Assembly: GCA_036567965.1 (NCBI GenBank) | Contig: DATCTN010000018.1 | Coordinates: 62,001-126,000 of the forward strand | Length of the DNA: 64,000 bases | Direction of reading: 5' to 3' | Source of the DNA: Candidatus Kryptoniota bacterium | Lineage (GTDB): Bacteria; Bacteroidota; Ignavibacteria; Kryptoniales; JAKASW01 | Shown here: piece after piece, positions 27,662-36,629 of the stretch | Numbering within the stretch: the stretch's first letter is position 1 | Layout: each line of letters opens with the position of its first letter | Notes under the pieces: generated by a model | The model's input: only the letters and a program-made list of their open reading frames with translations | The model's database searches: none | What the model was told of the DNA's origin: nothing | Made by a program: the position numbers and the translations under genes

Positions 27662-29602
27662 TTACTTGACCAGCATCAACTTCTTAGTCTGCGAGAAACC
27701 ACCAGCCTGCAGCCTGTAGAAATAGACTCCGCTCGCGAGCCTGCTCGCGTCGAACCTGACGCCATATTTTCCTGGACTCTGCCTCTGGTTGATAAGCGTT
27801 TCGACTTTTCTCCCTAGTAAATCGTAAACCGTCAGACTTACGATAGATGTCGTCGGCACGTCGTAAAAGATCATTGTAGACGGGTTGAACGGGTTCGGAT
27901 AATTCGGGTACAGATGGAACGTCTTCGGCAAATTGTCGGAAGCGGATTTCACCGCGGTCGGTAATTGGTAGGGCGATATCCCGACGCTGATCATTGCATT
28001 ATAGATGGCGCGCTTCTGACCCGATGGGGAAACATCGTAGGTACTGTCAACGTGATAATTTCCGCTGAAATGGTAACTTGTTCCGCTGCCTGAAAACGAC
28101 GAAGTGACTTGAGTCGAAGGAGGATAGGATTGAAACTCCGTCAGGTAAAGACCGAACCCGTCCGTTATCGGATTGGAGCCACTGCCAGAGTTCGAATATC
28201 CTGGTTCGTTTTCGCTCGGGACAGGCTTTACTAGATAATACTGGTTCCCTGTAGATTGACCGTCCCACTTGACCTGGGTGGCGAAATAGAAAGTCGGTGG
28301 CTGGCCAGGCAGTCGATAGTAGTCTAGATCAAGATCATCTTTATAATTCTCATCGCTGGCAACCCAGCCGGTTGTCACACTGAATCTATTTGTCATGGAC
28401 CCTCCGCCATCGTAGGCACTAATGTCTTCGAGGGTCTTGTCCGTATTAAAGAGTGTTAAGTCGCCCGAACCTCCGTACACGGCTCTCGCATCTATCGACG
28501 AGTCGGTAATCGTCCCGAGGACGTACTGTCTGTAGTTTCCTGATGTTTTAATTTGCTGTTGTTCGTACTCATATGTACGAGTCCCGACATTGTCCGTACT
28601 ATCAAAGTAGTACAAGTAGGATTGGTCCTCCGACTCGGTGATGGTGTATTGCCATATCAGTAGTCCCGGATTATCGATCGTAACAACAGCGTCTCCGTGT
28701 GAGCCTCTTTGTTTGTGCATGGGTGTGGTGTAGGGATAGCACACGGCAGTCAGGTTGGCTACTCCAGGTGAACTGCCCGCTGTAAAATTCGCAGTGGCCT
28801 GACCGCTTTGGTCTGTTACGACGGAAGATTGGTCGAAGGATCCCTCACTCCCGCCAATGTTCAGAGTGAAACCGTTGAGCGGCGTTCCATCGCAGTCGGT
28901 CACCTCAAACGTTACCGGGATCGATTGAAGGATATGCATGTCCGCCTGAGACGGAGCGATGGTGATCTGTGCGCTTAGGGCCATGTTGGATGTCATGTTC
29001 CGAAGATTCGTCTGGTACTCTCTGATTTTATCGAAAACTGGTTCTATAGAGGCAATAGCCGTGTTTGCTGCACCTACAGCGCCGCTTGCGCCGGAAAAGT
29101 CGGCGGACCCTGTTGCTATTCGCTCCCTGGTGTATCCGTCCTCGAGATAAACATGGAAATGATACGCGCCGCCCGAGCTGTCCATAGTGGCCCGAATCAA
29201 ATAGTCGACCCCCCCGAGAGCTCCTGTATCGGGCACGTCACCCGTCCAATAGTTCTGAAGGTGAATTCTCACCAATGAATCGGGCAGAGTCGCCAGCTGA
29301 TTTGCAAGTGAACCCTGTGACCACCTGACGCAATTCGCTTCCGGATCGTTGTTCGCGATCCCGCTCAGCGGAACAAAAACATCTCCGAGTGCAACCCAAT
29401 TCAGAAATGCCTGCTGGCTGGCAGTCGTTGTATAACTGCCGGTGGTCGAATCGTCCGGCGAGGGTATGGGCACATTCAACTGCATGCCGTAAATCACGAC
29501 CTGCGGCGGCGGACAATTGTCGCACTGAGCGCGCGCGCATTCACTAACCGCCAGCATGATAATCATGACTCGCACCAGGTTAATAATTGTTTTCATTTGC
29601 AT
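27662..29602 (-). CDS. Secreted T9SS protein with CDNCPPPQV start and Ig-like domain (copy 2)
   Basis: A 646-residue paralogue of the preceding protein. The signal peptide ends at ARAQ, then CDNCPPPQVVIYGM. The Ig-like domain (IPVTFEVTDCDGTPLNGF, FDQSSVVTDQSGQATANF) and the T9SS end (NYPNPFNPSTMIFYDVP, LGRKVETLINQ, KLMLVK) are conserved, while the region around residues 320-540 differs. The two conserved cysteines of CDNC next to the mature N-terminus suggest a disulfide or metal site. The gap to copy 1 is only 31 bp, so the two may be transcribed together. Confidence 0.88.
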   Translation of the reverse strand: MQMKTIINLVRVMIIMLAVSECARAQCDNCPPPQVVIYGMQLNVPIPSPDDSTTGSYTTTASQQAFLNWVALGDVFVPLSGIANNDPEANCVRWSQGSLANQLATLPDSLVRIHLQNYWTGDVPDTGALGGVDYLIRATMDSSGGAYHFHVYLEDGYTRERIATGSADFSGASGAVGAANTAIASIEPVFDKIREYQTNLRNMTSNMALSAQITIAPSQADMHILQSIPVTFEVTDCDGTPLNGFTLNIGGSEGSFDQSSVVTDQSGQATANFTAGSSPGVANLTAVCYPYTTPMHKQRGSHGDAVVTIDNPGLLIWQYTITESEDQSYLYYFDSTDNVGTRTYEYEQQQIKTSGNYRQYVLGTITDSSIDARAVYGGSGDLTLFNTDKTLEDISAYDGGGSMTNRFSVTTGWVASDENYKDDLDLDYYRLPGQPPTFYFATQVKWDGQSTGNQYYLVKPVPSENEPGYSNSGSGSNPITDGFGLYLTEFQSYPPSTQVTSSFSGSGTSYHFSGNYHVDSTYDVSPSGQKRAIYNAMISVGISPYQLPTAVKSASDNLPKTFHLYPNYPNPFNPSTMIFYDVPTTSIVSLTVYDLLGRKVETLINQRQSPGKYGVRFDASRLASGVYFYRLQAGGFSQTKKLMLVK

Positions 29603-29703
29603 CTCCTTAGTCTCAGTCGATTCAGGTCGCGACGTCTCTAGTGCAACCGATGTGTAATTCGAACATGTTCGAGCAATGCAGCCACAGGTTTGTTGGGCCC
29701 TGG

Positions 29704-29731
29704 GGCACGGAGAACAAAATCTCTCCGTGCC
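29704..29731. repeat. 10-bp perfect inverted repeat between two secreted-protein genes
   Basis: GGCACGGAGA and its complement TCTCCGTGCC flank an 8-nt loop, 44 bp downstream of the Asp-box gene stop. No T-run follows in either direction. The arms resemble the CTCCGTGCCTC core of the tandem array near 47.3 kb, so it may be a solitary copy of that repeat family. Confidence 0.65.
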
Positions 29732-29774
29732 TCACGTGCCTCTCGCAGCTCAGTCGAGCTGCGTGTTCAGCCGA

Positions 29775-31832
29775 TCATTTCACCAGCATTAGTTTCTTTG
29801 TCTGCGAGAAACTTCCAGCTTTGAGTCTGTAGAAGTAGACTCCGCTGGACATTTTGCTTCCGTCGAAACTGACTGAATGCGTTCCGGCCGTCTGAACGCC
29901 GTTGACAAGTGTAGTGACCTCTCTGCCCAGGATATCGTAGACAGTCAGTGTAACGTGGCTGACAGCCGGCAACTGATAACTGATTAGTGTTGTCGGGTTG
30001 AACGGGTTGGGATAGTTCTGCGAGAGAGAGAACTCGGTGGGTGTTCCACTATGATTTTCATTGACGCCGGTCGTGATCTGGGATGCCGGTCGGATCAAAA
30101 CCGAATTATTGTAGCTCCCGGCAAAGACATCTGTTCCATTAGCAGCTAGTGCATTGACTCTCAAATTAGGTAGACCGCTATTAAACCCACTCCAACTTGT
30201 CCCGTTGTCAGTGGAAACATACACACCGCTGTCAGTAGCGGCGATAAGGTTCGAACCGCTGACCGCAAGAGTATGGAGGTACATGTTGTTGAGGCCGGAA
30301 TTTACCGCAGTCCAACTTGTCCCATTGTCGGTCGATCGGAAGACTCCTTGGCCGGAAGTCCCGGCGAATAAATTCGAGCCGATTTGGGCAAAGCCTTCAA
30401 CATAATCCGTGTCGCCAATGCCATTATTGGCGCCAGTCCACGTCACTCCGTTGTCAGTCGAGACAAGGACTCCTTGCCCCGAGCTTCCGGCAAGCAACTT
30501 ATTGCCTACGGTTGTAAAAGAGATGACTGTTGTATCGATGCCGAGATTCCAGCTGCCACCGTTGTCGGTTGAATAATAGATATTTCCGTACGCCCCGGCA
30601 ATTACATTGGATCCACTGACGCCGATAGCATAGATATTACTAGTGTATAATCCTGAGTTGGTCAGATTCCAGCTTGTCCCATTGTCCGTTGAAAGAAAGA
30701 CCCCGCTTGTTGTCGCGAGAAATAGATTTGCACCCGACTTCACAAATCCACCAATCCAGGTTGTTCCCAACCCTGAATCAACGAGCGTCCAGGTTGTACC
30801 ATTATCAGGGGAAACAAAGAGACCGTTGGATGTCCCCGCATAAAGACTCGAGCCGTTAAAGTCTAACGAATAGACATCCATTAAAGATATTCCGTTACTC
30901 GCCGGCGTCCAGTCTGCACCGCCGTCGCTGGAAACGAAGATTCCCACCCCACCGGTCGCCGCAAATAGATCCGAGCCGATCGAGGCAAAGGCATTGGTTG
31001 AGCCGGGCAATACACCAACTGTATTCCAGGTGTTCCCGTTGTCGGTGGAAAGGTAAAGGGTGTTCTGGTCGTTCCCCACAAACAGATTCGTGCCGACAAC
31101 GGCCATCGGAGTGAATACCTTGTAGAACGTACCACTCGGACTAACGTCGGTCCAGCTCTTCCCGTTGTTGGTGGAGCGGAAAAGACCATTGTCGGTTCCC
31201 ACAATAAGATTTGTATCGATGGCGGCCATCGAGAACACATACTTGTTTGTCATCCCTGAATCAGATTCTGCCCAGTAGGTCCCGTTGTTCGTGGAACGAA
31301 AGACGCCGTTTGTTGTCCCCAAAAAGAGGTTGGTCCCGCCTGCAAGGAGACCGCTGACGCTTTGGATTGTCACACCTGAATCTTTTGTAGCGGTCCAAGT
31401 TGAGCCGTTATCGGTGGAGACGAAGATTCCCCGATAGGAACACCCTGCAAAAAGATTCCCGCCGCTTGCAGCCATGGCGTCAATCCTTAGATTCGACAAG
31501 CCTGAGCTGATCGGCGTCCACGTCGCTCCGTGGTCAGTAGATAGAAAACTGCCTCCAGCGGCGCCCGCAAAAAGATTAGAGCCGTTGGTAAACAAAGTCC
31601 AGATCTGATTATTGGTCATGCCGGAATTCGAGGCTTTCCAGCTGGCTCCCTGGTTGGTTGATAGGAAGACGCCAGCGGAAGTCCCGGCAACAAGATTTGA
31701 TCCGCTCGCGGCGAGACTTAAGATGGTCCCTCCTCCGGGCCCGCTGGTTTGGACCCATTGCGCAAACGACGGGTTGATGCCGCAGAAAGACAGAAGCATC
31801 AACAAAAGAATATTCCGGTGTGAATTACGCAT
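29775..31832 (-). CDS. Secreted T9SS protein with 13 Asp-box (BNR) repeats
   Basis: A 685-residue protein. A signal peptide ends near FAQWVQ. Thirteen Asp-box motifs of the form S-x-D/N-x-G-x-x-W (for example STDNGTSW, STNNGKSW) recur about every 40-44 residues to about residue 590, each preceded by a variable strand with xNLFAGT-type residues. This is the pattern of sialidase/sortilin-like beta-propellers. The end is a T9SS module (NYPNPFNPTTLISYQLP ... KLMLVK). No catalytic residues of sialidases were identified, so it is more likely a binding propeller. The repeats make the gene prone to slippage in assembly. Confidence 0.9.
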   Translation of the reverse strand: MRNSHRNILLLMLLSFCGINPSFAQWVQTSGPGGGTILSLAASGSNLVAGTSAGVFLSTNQGASWKASNSGMTNNQIWTLFTNGSNLFAGAAGGSFLSTDHGATWTPISSGLSNLRIDAMAASGGNLFAGCSYRGIFVSTDNGSTWTATKDSGVTIQSVSGLLAGGTNLFLGTTNGVFRSTNNGTYWAESDSGMTNKYVFSMAAIDTNLIVGTDNGLFRSTNNGKSWTDVSPSGTFYKVFTPMAVVGTNLFVGNDQNTLYLSTDNGNTWNTVGVLPGSTNAFASIGSDLFAATGGVGIFVSSDGGADWTPASNGISLMDVYSLDFNGSSLYAGTSNGLFVSPDNGTTWTLVDSGLGTTWIGGFVKSGANLFLATTSGVFLSTDNGTSWNLTNSGLYTSNIYAIGVSGSNVIAGAYGNIYYSTDNGGSWNLGIDTTVISFTTVGNKLLAGSSGQGVLVSTDNGVTWTGANNGIGDTDYVEGFAQIGSNLFAGTSGQGVFRSTDNGTSWTAVNSGLNNMYLHTLAVSGSNLIAATDSGVYVSTDNGTSWSGFNSGLPNLRVNALAANGTDVFAGSYNNSVLIRPASQITTGVNENHSGTPTEFSLSQNYPNPFNPTTLISYQLPAVSHVTLTVYDILGREVTTLVNGVQTAGTHSVSFDGSKMSSGVYFYRLKAGSFSQTKKLMLVK

Positions 31833-32755
31833 TTAGAACTCCTCCTCCTTATGATTGAATAATTGTAAAAGGTCTACTGATGATGTCCAGATAAGTTTAC
31901 GGACGCGCTGAACCGAACGGAGATTAACTCCAACATGAGTAAGCGGGAGTGTGTCCCGGCGTATTTGTTCGCGATCATTTTGATGTGCCAACGCTCTTTT
32001 CATATATCAGCACAACTTACCGCAACAATTGCAACCATTCTCCTCGCGATCCGCTCATATGTATCATCTCTAGTATCCTCAGTACCAAACTAGGGTTATA
32101 AACAACATGCGCAACTGAACGAATGTACAGTAATGGAGCACAGCCGGGATAGCGTGACTGGCGTCATGGTCGAAGGGATAAGTGGTGATAAGATGGAGCA
32201 GTGGCAGCGTTCTGCAATTAGTCGGGGGATATCGGTCTGGGTCCTGCCCTTTGGCCCGGATTCACAGACGATCACAATGACCTATACCGGCCTCACGCCA
32301 GTTTCGCGGTGAGTCTCGCTCCATCCTCACCGTCCCCTGAGTGTATCTACGAGTCCTCCTTCGCACCACAACATGGCACACGTACATCAATGCCGGTGGC
32401 AAAGTCATGGAATGGGTGACTAACATCCCCAACTCACGTTTGTAATTTCAAATGAAGGCAAAACAATGTGTGAGGCTGAACCAACTCGAGGGAAATTGTG
32501 GCGGAGGAGGGACTCTCCGCCGGAGGCGGATCCTCCGATCCGAAGGATTCCGTCGGAAAGGAGTCTCCCGAAGGGATCCTCCGAAGGAGTCCTTCGGACC
32601 TTCGGGACTTCGGACCTTCGGGAGAACCCCCGACACATGTTCGGTCGCCTTAGCAGTTTGATCCCGGTCTAATCTACGAAATACAAACTATACACTTCGG
32701 GAACCTGGGATGGGAAGGCGAGCATTTAAGATTGGAAGAGACTTAAGTGAAGCAG
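31833..32755. other. 923-bp gene-poor region
   Basis: No intact gene is seen. It contains the tRNA-fragment and repeat insertion (32501-32636). Two short open stretches on the plus strand at 32133-32312 and 32341-32445 look like decayed coding sequence; the second includes TWHTYINAGGKVMEW, which resembles RHS-type repeats only loosely. The first 200 bases should hold the promoter of the Asp-box gene on the minus strand. Confidence 0.5.
32501..32636. repeat. Duplicated tRNA 3'-end fragment interrupted by a palindrome-rich insertion
   Basis: Bases 32501-32515 and 32624-32636 joined together equal 28 consecutive bases of the functional tRNA at 32758-32785. Between them lie 108 bases made of short inverted and direct repeats of TCCGAAGGA, CCTTCGGA and GGATCCTCCGA types, including a near-perfect 19-nt palindrome around 32579-32597. 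The junctions are exact, so the repeat appears to have inserted into a partial copy of the tRNA gene. Confidence 0.8.
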
Positions 32756-32829
32756 TAGCGGAGGAGGGACTCGAACCCCCGACACGTGGATTATGATTCC
32801 ACTGCTCTAACCACCTGAGCTACTCCGCC
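32756..32829 (-). tRNA. tRNA with CAT anticodon (Met elongator or Ile2)
   Basis: A 74-nt cloverleaf read on the minus strand. The acceptor stem is GGCGGAG with CTCCGCT, leaving one terminal G-U pair. The D arm is TAGCTCAGGTGGTTAGAGCA. The anticodon stem GTGGA/TCCAC holds loop ATCATAA with anticodon CAT. The T arm is GGGGG-TTCGAGT-CCCTC. The 3' CCA is not encoded. The terminal pair is not the C-A mismatch of initiator tRNA, so it is an elongator Met or a lysidine-modified Ile tRNA; I cannot decide which. Position 32 is A rather than the common C. Confidence 0.93.
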
Positions 32830-32921
32830 TTGAAATCAATATACCGCACGCGACATCGTGATTCAAGAAGTGCACTTCGGTTCCAATGTGAACGCCGAAT
32901 CGATCAACTCCTTCAAGATAT

Positions 32922-33512
32922 TTACGCTCCCGATAGTTTCATCCCGAGATCTGAGCGGACCTGTGGCCATTCCGTATCGAGTATGCTGTAGTAAACCGTA
33001 TCCCTGATCCGGCCGGAATAAGTTACAACATGCTTCCTAAGCGTTCCCTCTTCCTTTGCTCCTATCCGGAGAATCGCATTCCGCGATTTCTCATTCAGAG
33101 CATCTGTCTTCAACTCCACTCTCGTGCATCCGAGTTCTTCAAACGCGTGTCTGAGCATTAGATATTTCATTTCCGTATTCACTCGCGTCCGCTGCCACTT
33201 TGTTCCGATCCACGTGGCTCCGATCTCGAGACGATTATTCGGGACGTCTATGCTCATATACCTCGTGCTTCCTATCGCCTTGCCCGAATTCCTTTCGAGG
33301 ATTGCGAACGGAATCGCAGATCCATCGGCCTGGGCACGGAGTGCCGCTGCAATGTAATCTCTCATTTCATCTACGCTTCGGACCGCGTAAGGGATCCACT
33401 TCCATATCGATTCATCAAGCCCGACCTCGCAAAGCTCACCGAGATGTTCCGCGCTAAGCGGCACCAAATCGACGGAATTACCCGTGAGCGTTAACGGATA
33501 AGGTTTTTTCAT
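32922..33512 (-). CDS. GNAT family N-acetyltransferase, RimJ/RimL-like
   Basis: A 196-residue GNAT of the RimJ/RimL group, with LVPLSAEHLGELCEVGLDE, AIPFAILERNSGKAIGSTR, LEIGATWIGTKWQRTRVN, and the acetyl-CoA-adjacent AFEELGCTRVELKTDALNEKS. These enzymes acetylate protein N-termini or small amines. It stands alone, ending 93 bp from the tRNA and starting 28 bp from the gpmA stop on the same strand. The true substrate is unknown. Confidence 0.9.
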   Translation of the reverse strand: MKKPYPLTLTGNSVDLVPLSAEHLGELCEVGLDESIWKWIPYAVRSVDEMRDYIAAALRAQADGSAIPFAILERNSGKAIGSTRYMSIDVPNNRLEIGATWIGTKWQRTRVNTEMKYLMLRHAFEELGCTRVELKTDALNEKSRNAILRIGAKEEGTLRKHVVTYSGRIRDTVYYSILDTEWPQVRSDLGMKLSGA

Positions 33513-33540
33513 GAAGCACGATGGGCGAGCGACTGCCCCA

Positions 33541-34149
33541 TCATCCCTCCAGGTATTTCTTACTCGTCACCTTGTCGCCATCGAACTCATAAACAAGCGG
33601 CACACCTGTAGGAATGTTCAGTTCAAGAACCTGCTCTTTGGTCATATTGTCCAGGAACATCACGAGCGATCGAAGACTGTTGCCGTGAGCCACTACCAAA
33701 ACATCTTTGCCCGCTTTCACGTCGGGAAAAATTTTAAACCGCCAGTACGGCAGTACTCTCGCCGCCGTGTCCTTCAGACTTTCTCCATTTGGCGGCGCAA
33801 CGTCATAACTTCTCCTCCATATGTGGACCTGCTCGTCTCCGAACTTCTTCGCGGTCTCCGCTTTGTTGAGACCTTGCAAGTCTCCATAGTGTCTCTCATT
33901 TAGCGCGGTGTCGTACTCTATAGGCAAATCCTTTTGACCTGTCTTTTCAAGAACGATTACAAGCGTGTCTATGGCCCTCTTCAATTTTGAACAATAACCC
34001 TGGTCAAACCTGTACGATTTCAGTTTCTCACCCGCTGACTCAGCCTCTTTTATTCCGCGTTCCGACAAAGGTACGTCGACCCATCCCGTAAAACGATTTT
34101 CGAGATTCCATTGTGATTCGCCATGTCGAATTAAAACCAGTCTTGACAT
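33541..34149 (-). CDS. gpmA: 2,3-bisphosphoglycerate-dependent phosphoglycerate mutase
   Basis: A 202-residue GpmA, shorter than the usual 230-250. It has the phospho-accepting His in [36 protein letters not shown], and the second His in [12 protein letters not shown]. It interconverts 3- and 2-phosphoglycerate in glycolysis. The shortening is in the C-terminal third and in the loop around residue 115. All catalytic motifs are present. Confidence 0.94.
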   Translation of the reverse strand: MSRLVLIRHGESQWNLENRFTGWVDVPLSERGIKEAESAGEKLKSYRFDQGYCSKLKRAIDTLVIVLEKTGQKDLPIEYDTALNERHYGDLQGLNKAETAKKFGDEQVHIWRRSYDVAPPNGESLKDTAARVLPYWRFKIFPDVKAGKDVLVVAHGNSLRSLVMFLDNMTKEQVLELNIPTGVPLVYEFDGDKVTSKKYLEG

Positions 34150-34239
34150 TTTTACTCCGATTCGATTTTATGATTCTCAAAATGTGAATTTAACTGAAGT
34201 GGAGCACCCGGCATACCACGCCTTCTCGCGAAACCAGTG

Positions 34240-34503
34240 TCACAGAAACGGATCGAATATCTCTGTGTGGATCCGGTTCTCCTCAATAAATTTGTCGATT
34301 CCCGACGTTGAACGCAAGGTCGCCAGTTTTTCGAGGCGCTCTTTTGAATCATCTCCTCGCTCGATGATCTCCATGAAGAGTCCTGGTTCGTCATGTTTCC
34401 GCATTACTGATTTCAGCCCCAACGATTGCGCACTCCGGAAATAGACCGGGATCCTTGCCTCAAAGTCTTCTGATGAGGTGACATGGTAATAAACAAAAAT
34501 CAT
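34240..34503 (-). CDS. Hypothetical protein, small DUF4936-like
   Basis: The start is placed at an ATG giving MIFVYYHVTSSEDFEARI (87 residues); an upstream start would add 13 residues inside the preceding gene. The YYHV opening, a central MRKHDEPGLFMEI strand and a short helical ending resemble small ferredoxin-like DUF4936 proteins. The relationship is tentative. It starts 10 bp after the O-methyltransferase stop and is probably co-transcribed. Confidence 0.6.
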   Translation of the reverse strand: MIFVYYHVTSSEDFEARIPVYFRSAQSLGLKSVMRKHDEPGLFMEIIERGDDSKERLEKLATLRSTSGIDKFIEENRIHTEIFDPFL

Positions 34504-34513
34504 CCGGTCTCCT

Positions 34514-35137
34514 TCAGATTTTGTAAGCGACAGCCACGCCATCTCTCACAGGAATTATGCTCGTCGAGAATTCTTTCAGCGAAAAAAGGAGCCTGTTGAA
34601 TTCCTTTATGCCTTCGGTCGACTCGTCTCCGCGTGATTCCACCACTTTTCCAGACCACAGGACATTATCGGCAACTATCAGCCCTCCCTTCTTTACACGC
34701 GGGACGGCTTTTCGCAGTGCTCGCGGATAGTCCCGTTTCTCGATGTCGATGAAAACTATATCGAATTTTCCTCTGACTCCGTCGATTATCTCAAGCGCGT
34801 CACCGACATGGTATTTCACTTTGTCAAGGAGTCCGGCCTTCTTCAGATATTTTTCACCGGAAGATTTGTTCGATTCACTTCCTTCCGTGCAGATGACTTC
34901 ACCTCTTTCCATGCCGAGAGCCCACCACAAGGCCGAGTAGCCGTATCCGGATCCCATCTCGAAAACGCGACGCGCTCCCGTCATTTTCGCAAGTTGAAAA
35001 AAAAGTTTCCCTACCAATGGTCCGACAATCGGGAAATCTCTCTTCTCCGCTTCGGCTTCCATCTCACGCAGAACCCGGTGCCTCTCACCGTAGATCTCGC
35101 CCATATAGGTTTCTATCTCAGGACTTACGATTTCCAT
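34514..35137 (-). CDS. Class I SAM-dependent O-methyltransferase (catechol OMT-like)
   Basis: A 207-residue protein of the small bacterial O-methyltransferase family. It has the SAM motif VFEMGSGYGYSALWWA, ICTEGSESN, the metal-site FDIVFIDIEKRDYP, and GGLIVADNVLWSG. It methylates phenolic or carboxyl oxygens; the substrate is unknown. It precedes the small DUF4936-like gene and follows the flippase by 37 bp. Confidence 0.9.
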   Translation of the reverse strand: MEIVSPEIETYMGEIYGERHRVLREMEAEAEKRDFPIVGPLVGKLFFQLAKMTGARRVFEMGSGYGYSALWWALGMERGEVICTEGSESNKSSGEKYLKKAGLLDKVKYHVGDALEIIDGVRGKFDIVFIDIEKRDYPRALRKAVPRVKKGGLIVADNVLWSGKVVESRGDESTEGIKEFNRLLFSLKEFSTSIIPVRDGVAVAYKI

Positions 35138-35174
35138 TTCCTTACCCTCATTTTACAGATGTGTCACCGCTCCG

Positions 35175-36629
35175 TCAATCTACCGTGAACTGGAGCTTCC
35201 TCAAACTTACGATACGCAGAGACTTTGTAATAATAGCAAGGATACCGAACCCTGCCGCGAAGAGAACGCCTTCAAAGAGAAACCGGATATAGACATTTGA
35301 GAACTGACCCCGGAGCAGGATCACGGGCCCGAGTCCGACAAGTGATATTCCTACTATCCGCAAAATTTTCAGCCACGGGAAAAATTCTTTGACGTTAGTC
35401 TTGAGAAGAAACATCAGGACAGATGCCAGTACAGCAACCTCGAGGTAACTGACGATCACCTTTCCCACCGCCGCCCCTTCAAGTCCGTAGAGTCTCATCA
35501 TGATGTAAGATGCGAATCCGCTGAGAAGCATTTCTGCAATAGATGTATACATATAAAGTTTTTGCTTGCCGAGAGACAAAAGTGCCTGGCTGTAGAAAAC
35601 CAATCTCAGAGGTAAAAGAAAAAGAAAGATCCTGAAAATAGTTGCGCTCGCGATATATTTCTCACCGAAGAAGAATCCCATGAAATCCTTGGCGACGAAC
35701 ATTAGAAAGACCATCATCGGGAGGAGGAATAGTCCTGTCTTCGAAATCGAGTTCCGCCATAAGCCGATGAACTGCGCGTTCATTTCCTTTGATCCAAGTT
35801 CGCTGAACACGGGGAATAGGACGGCTGATGCCGATCCGGTGATGACCGCGACCATCGGAATTTGTTTAGAGCCGATCGCGTAGATTGCAAACTGGTCGGG
35901 AGTGAAGAAAAGGGTCACAAGGTATCGGTCGATCTGCTTGCTGACTGTTCCCATGAGGCTGCTTATGAGAATGGGAAGAGCATAGAAGAGTTGTGCCTTC
36001 ATAGCCGGGCCGATTCTGTCCGAGGAGAGCCTCCGTTCTCGAATAAGATAGAAGAATAGAAAAGCCGATTTTGCAAGACCGACTCCGGCGATCGAAATGA
36101 AGACCACGGTGAGACTATGGAAGAACAAAGCCGATACCATGACGACAGCCGCAAACATGGCTGCCAGGAGGGCATTTCCGATGAGGAGGAGACCGGTTTT
36201 GCCTTCGGTCACGAATACGGACTCGAACATAAGCGATGGCGACGATAGTACCGCGTAAAGCGCGAAGATGCGAATGTAAATCGTTAGAGAGTCCGCTTTG
36301 AACCAGTGAGCTATCAGAGGCGCGAAAACGGTGAGCACAATGCCGGTCAGCACTCCGATGATTGTCGTTCCGAGTGAGGCAGCTGCATAGACAATCCGTT
36401 TATCTTCTCTTGCAGAGAAAAAATAAATCGCGCTGCTCAGACCGTATCCGACCAGCGGGAGAAATGAATTGTACACGAGCCAGACCTGCTCATAATTTCC
36501 ATATTCGGATCTGTTGAGCAGGCGAGTGAGGATCATAGACGCGGCGAGAAGTCCGAGGATGTTAACGAATTTTGAAACGCCCACGAGACCGGCGCTTCGG
36601 GTCAGCGAATTCTCTTCGGGATTTCCCAT
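35175..36629 (-). CDS. Polysaccharide flippase / oligosaccharide transporter (MATE-like, Wzx-type)
   Basis: A 484-residue polytopic membrane protein with about 14 helices spread through the chain. It has the N-terminal LVGVSKFVNILGLLAASMILTR pattern and ALPILISSLMGTVSKQIDRYLV at residues 215-240 of the polysaccharide-synthesis family. It probably moves lipid-linked oligosaccharides across the inner membrane. Its start overlaps the stop of the FemAB-like gene by one base, so they form a unit; the sugar-biosynthesis genes lie 15-27 kb away. Confidence 0.9.
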   Translation of the reverse strand: MGNPEENSLTRSAGLVGVSKFVNILGLLAASMILTRLLNRSEYGNYEQVWLVYNSFLPLVGYGLSSAIYFFSAREDKRIVYAAASLGTTIIGVLTGIVLTVFAPLIAHWFKADSLTIYIRIFALYAVLSSPSLMFESVFVTEGKTGLLLIGNALLAAMFAAVVMVSALFFHSLTVVFISIAGVGLAKSAFLFFYLIRERRLSSDRIGPAMKAQLFYALPILISSLMGTVSKQIDRYLVTLFFTPDQFAIYAIGSKQIPMVAVITGSASAVLFPVFSELGSKEMNAQFIGLWRNSISKTGLFLLPMMVFLMFVAKDFMGFFFGEKYIASATIFRIFLFLLPLRLVFYSQALLSLGKQKLYMYTSIAEMLLSGFASYIMMRLYGLEGAAVGKVIVSYLEVAVLASVLMFLLKTNVKEFFPWLKILRIVGISLVGLGPVILLRGQFSNVYIRFLFEGVLFAAGFGILAIITKSLRIVSLRKLQFTVD

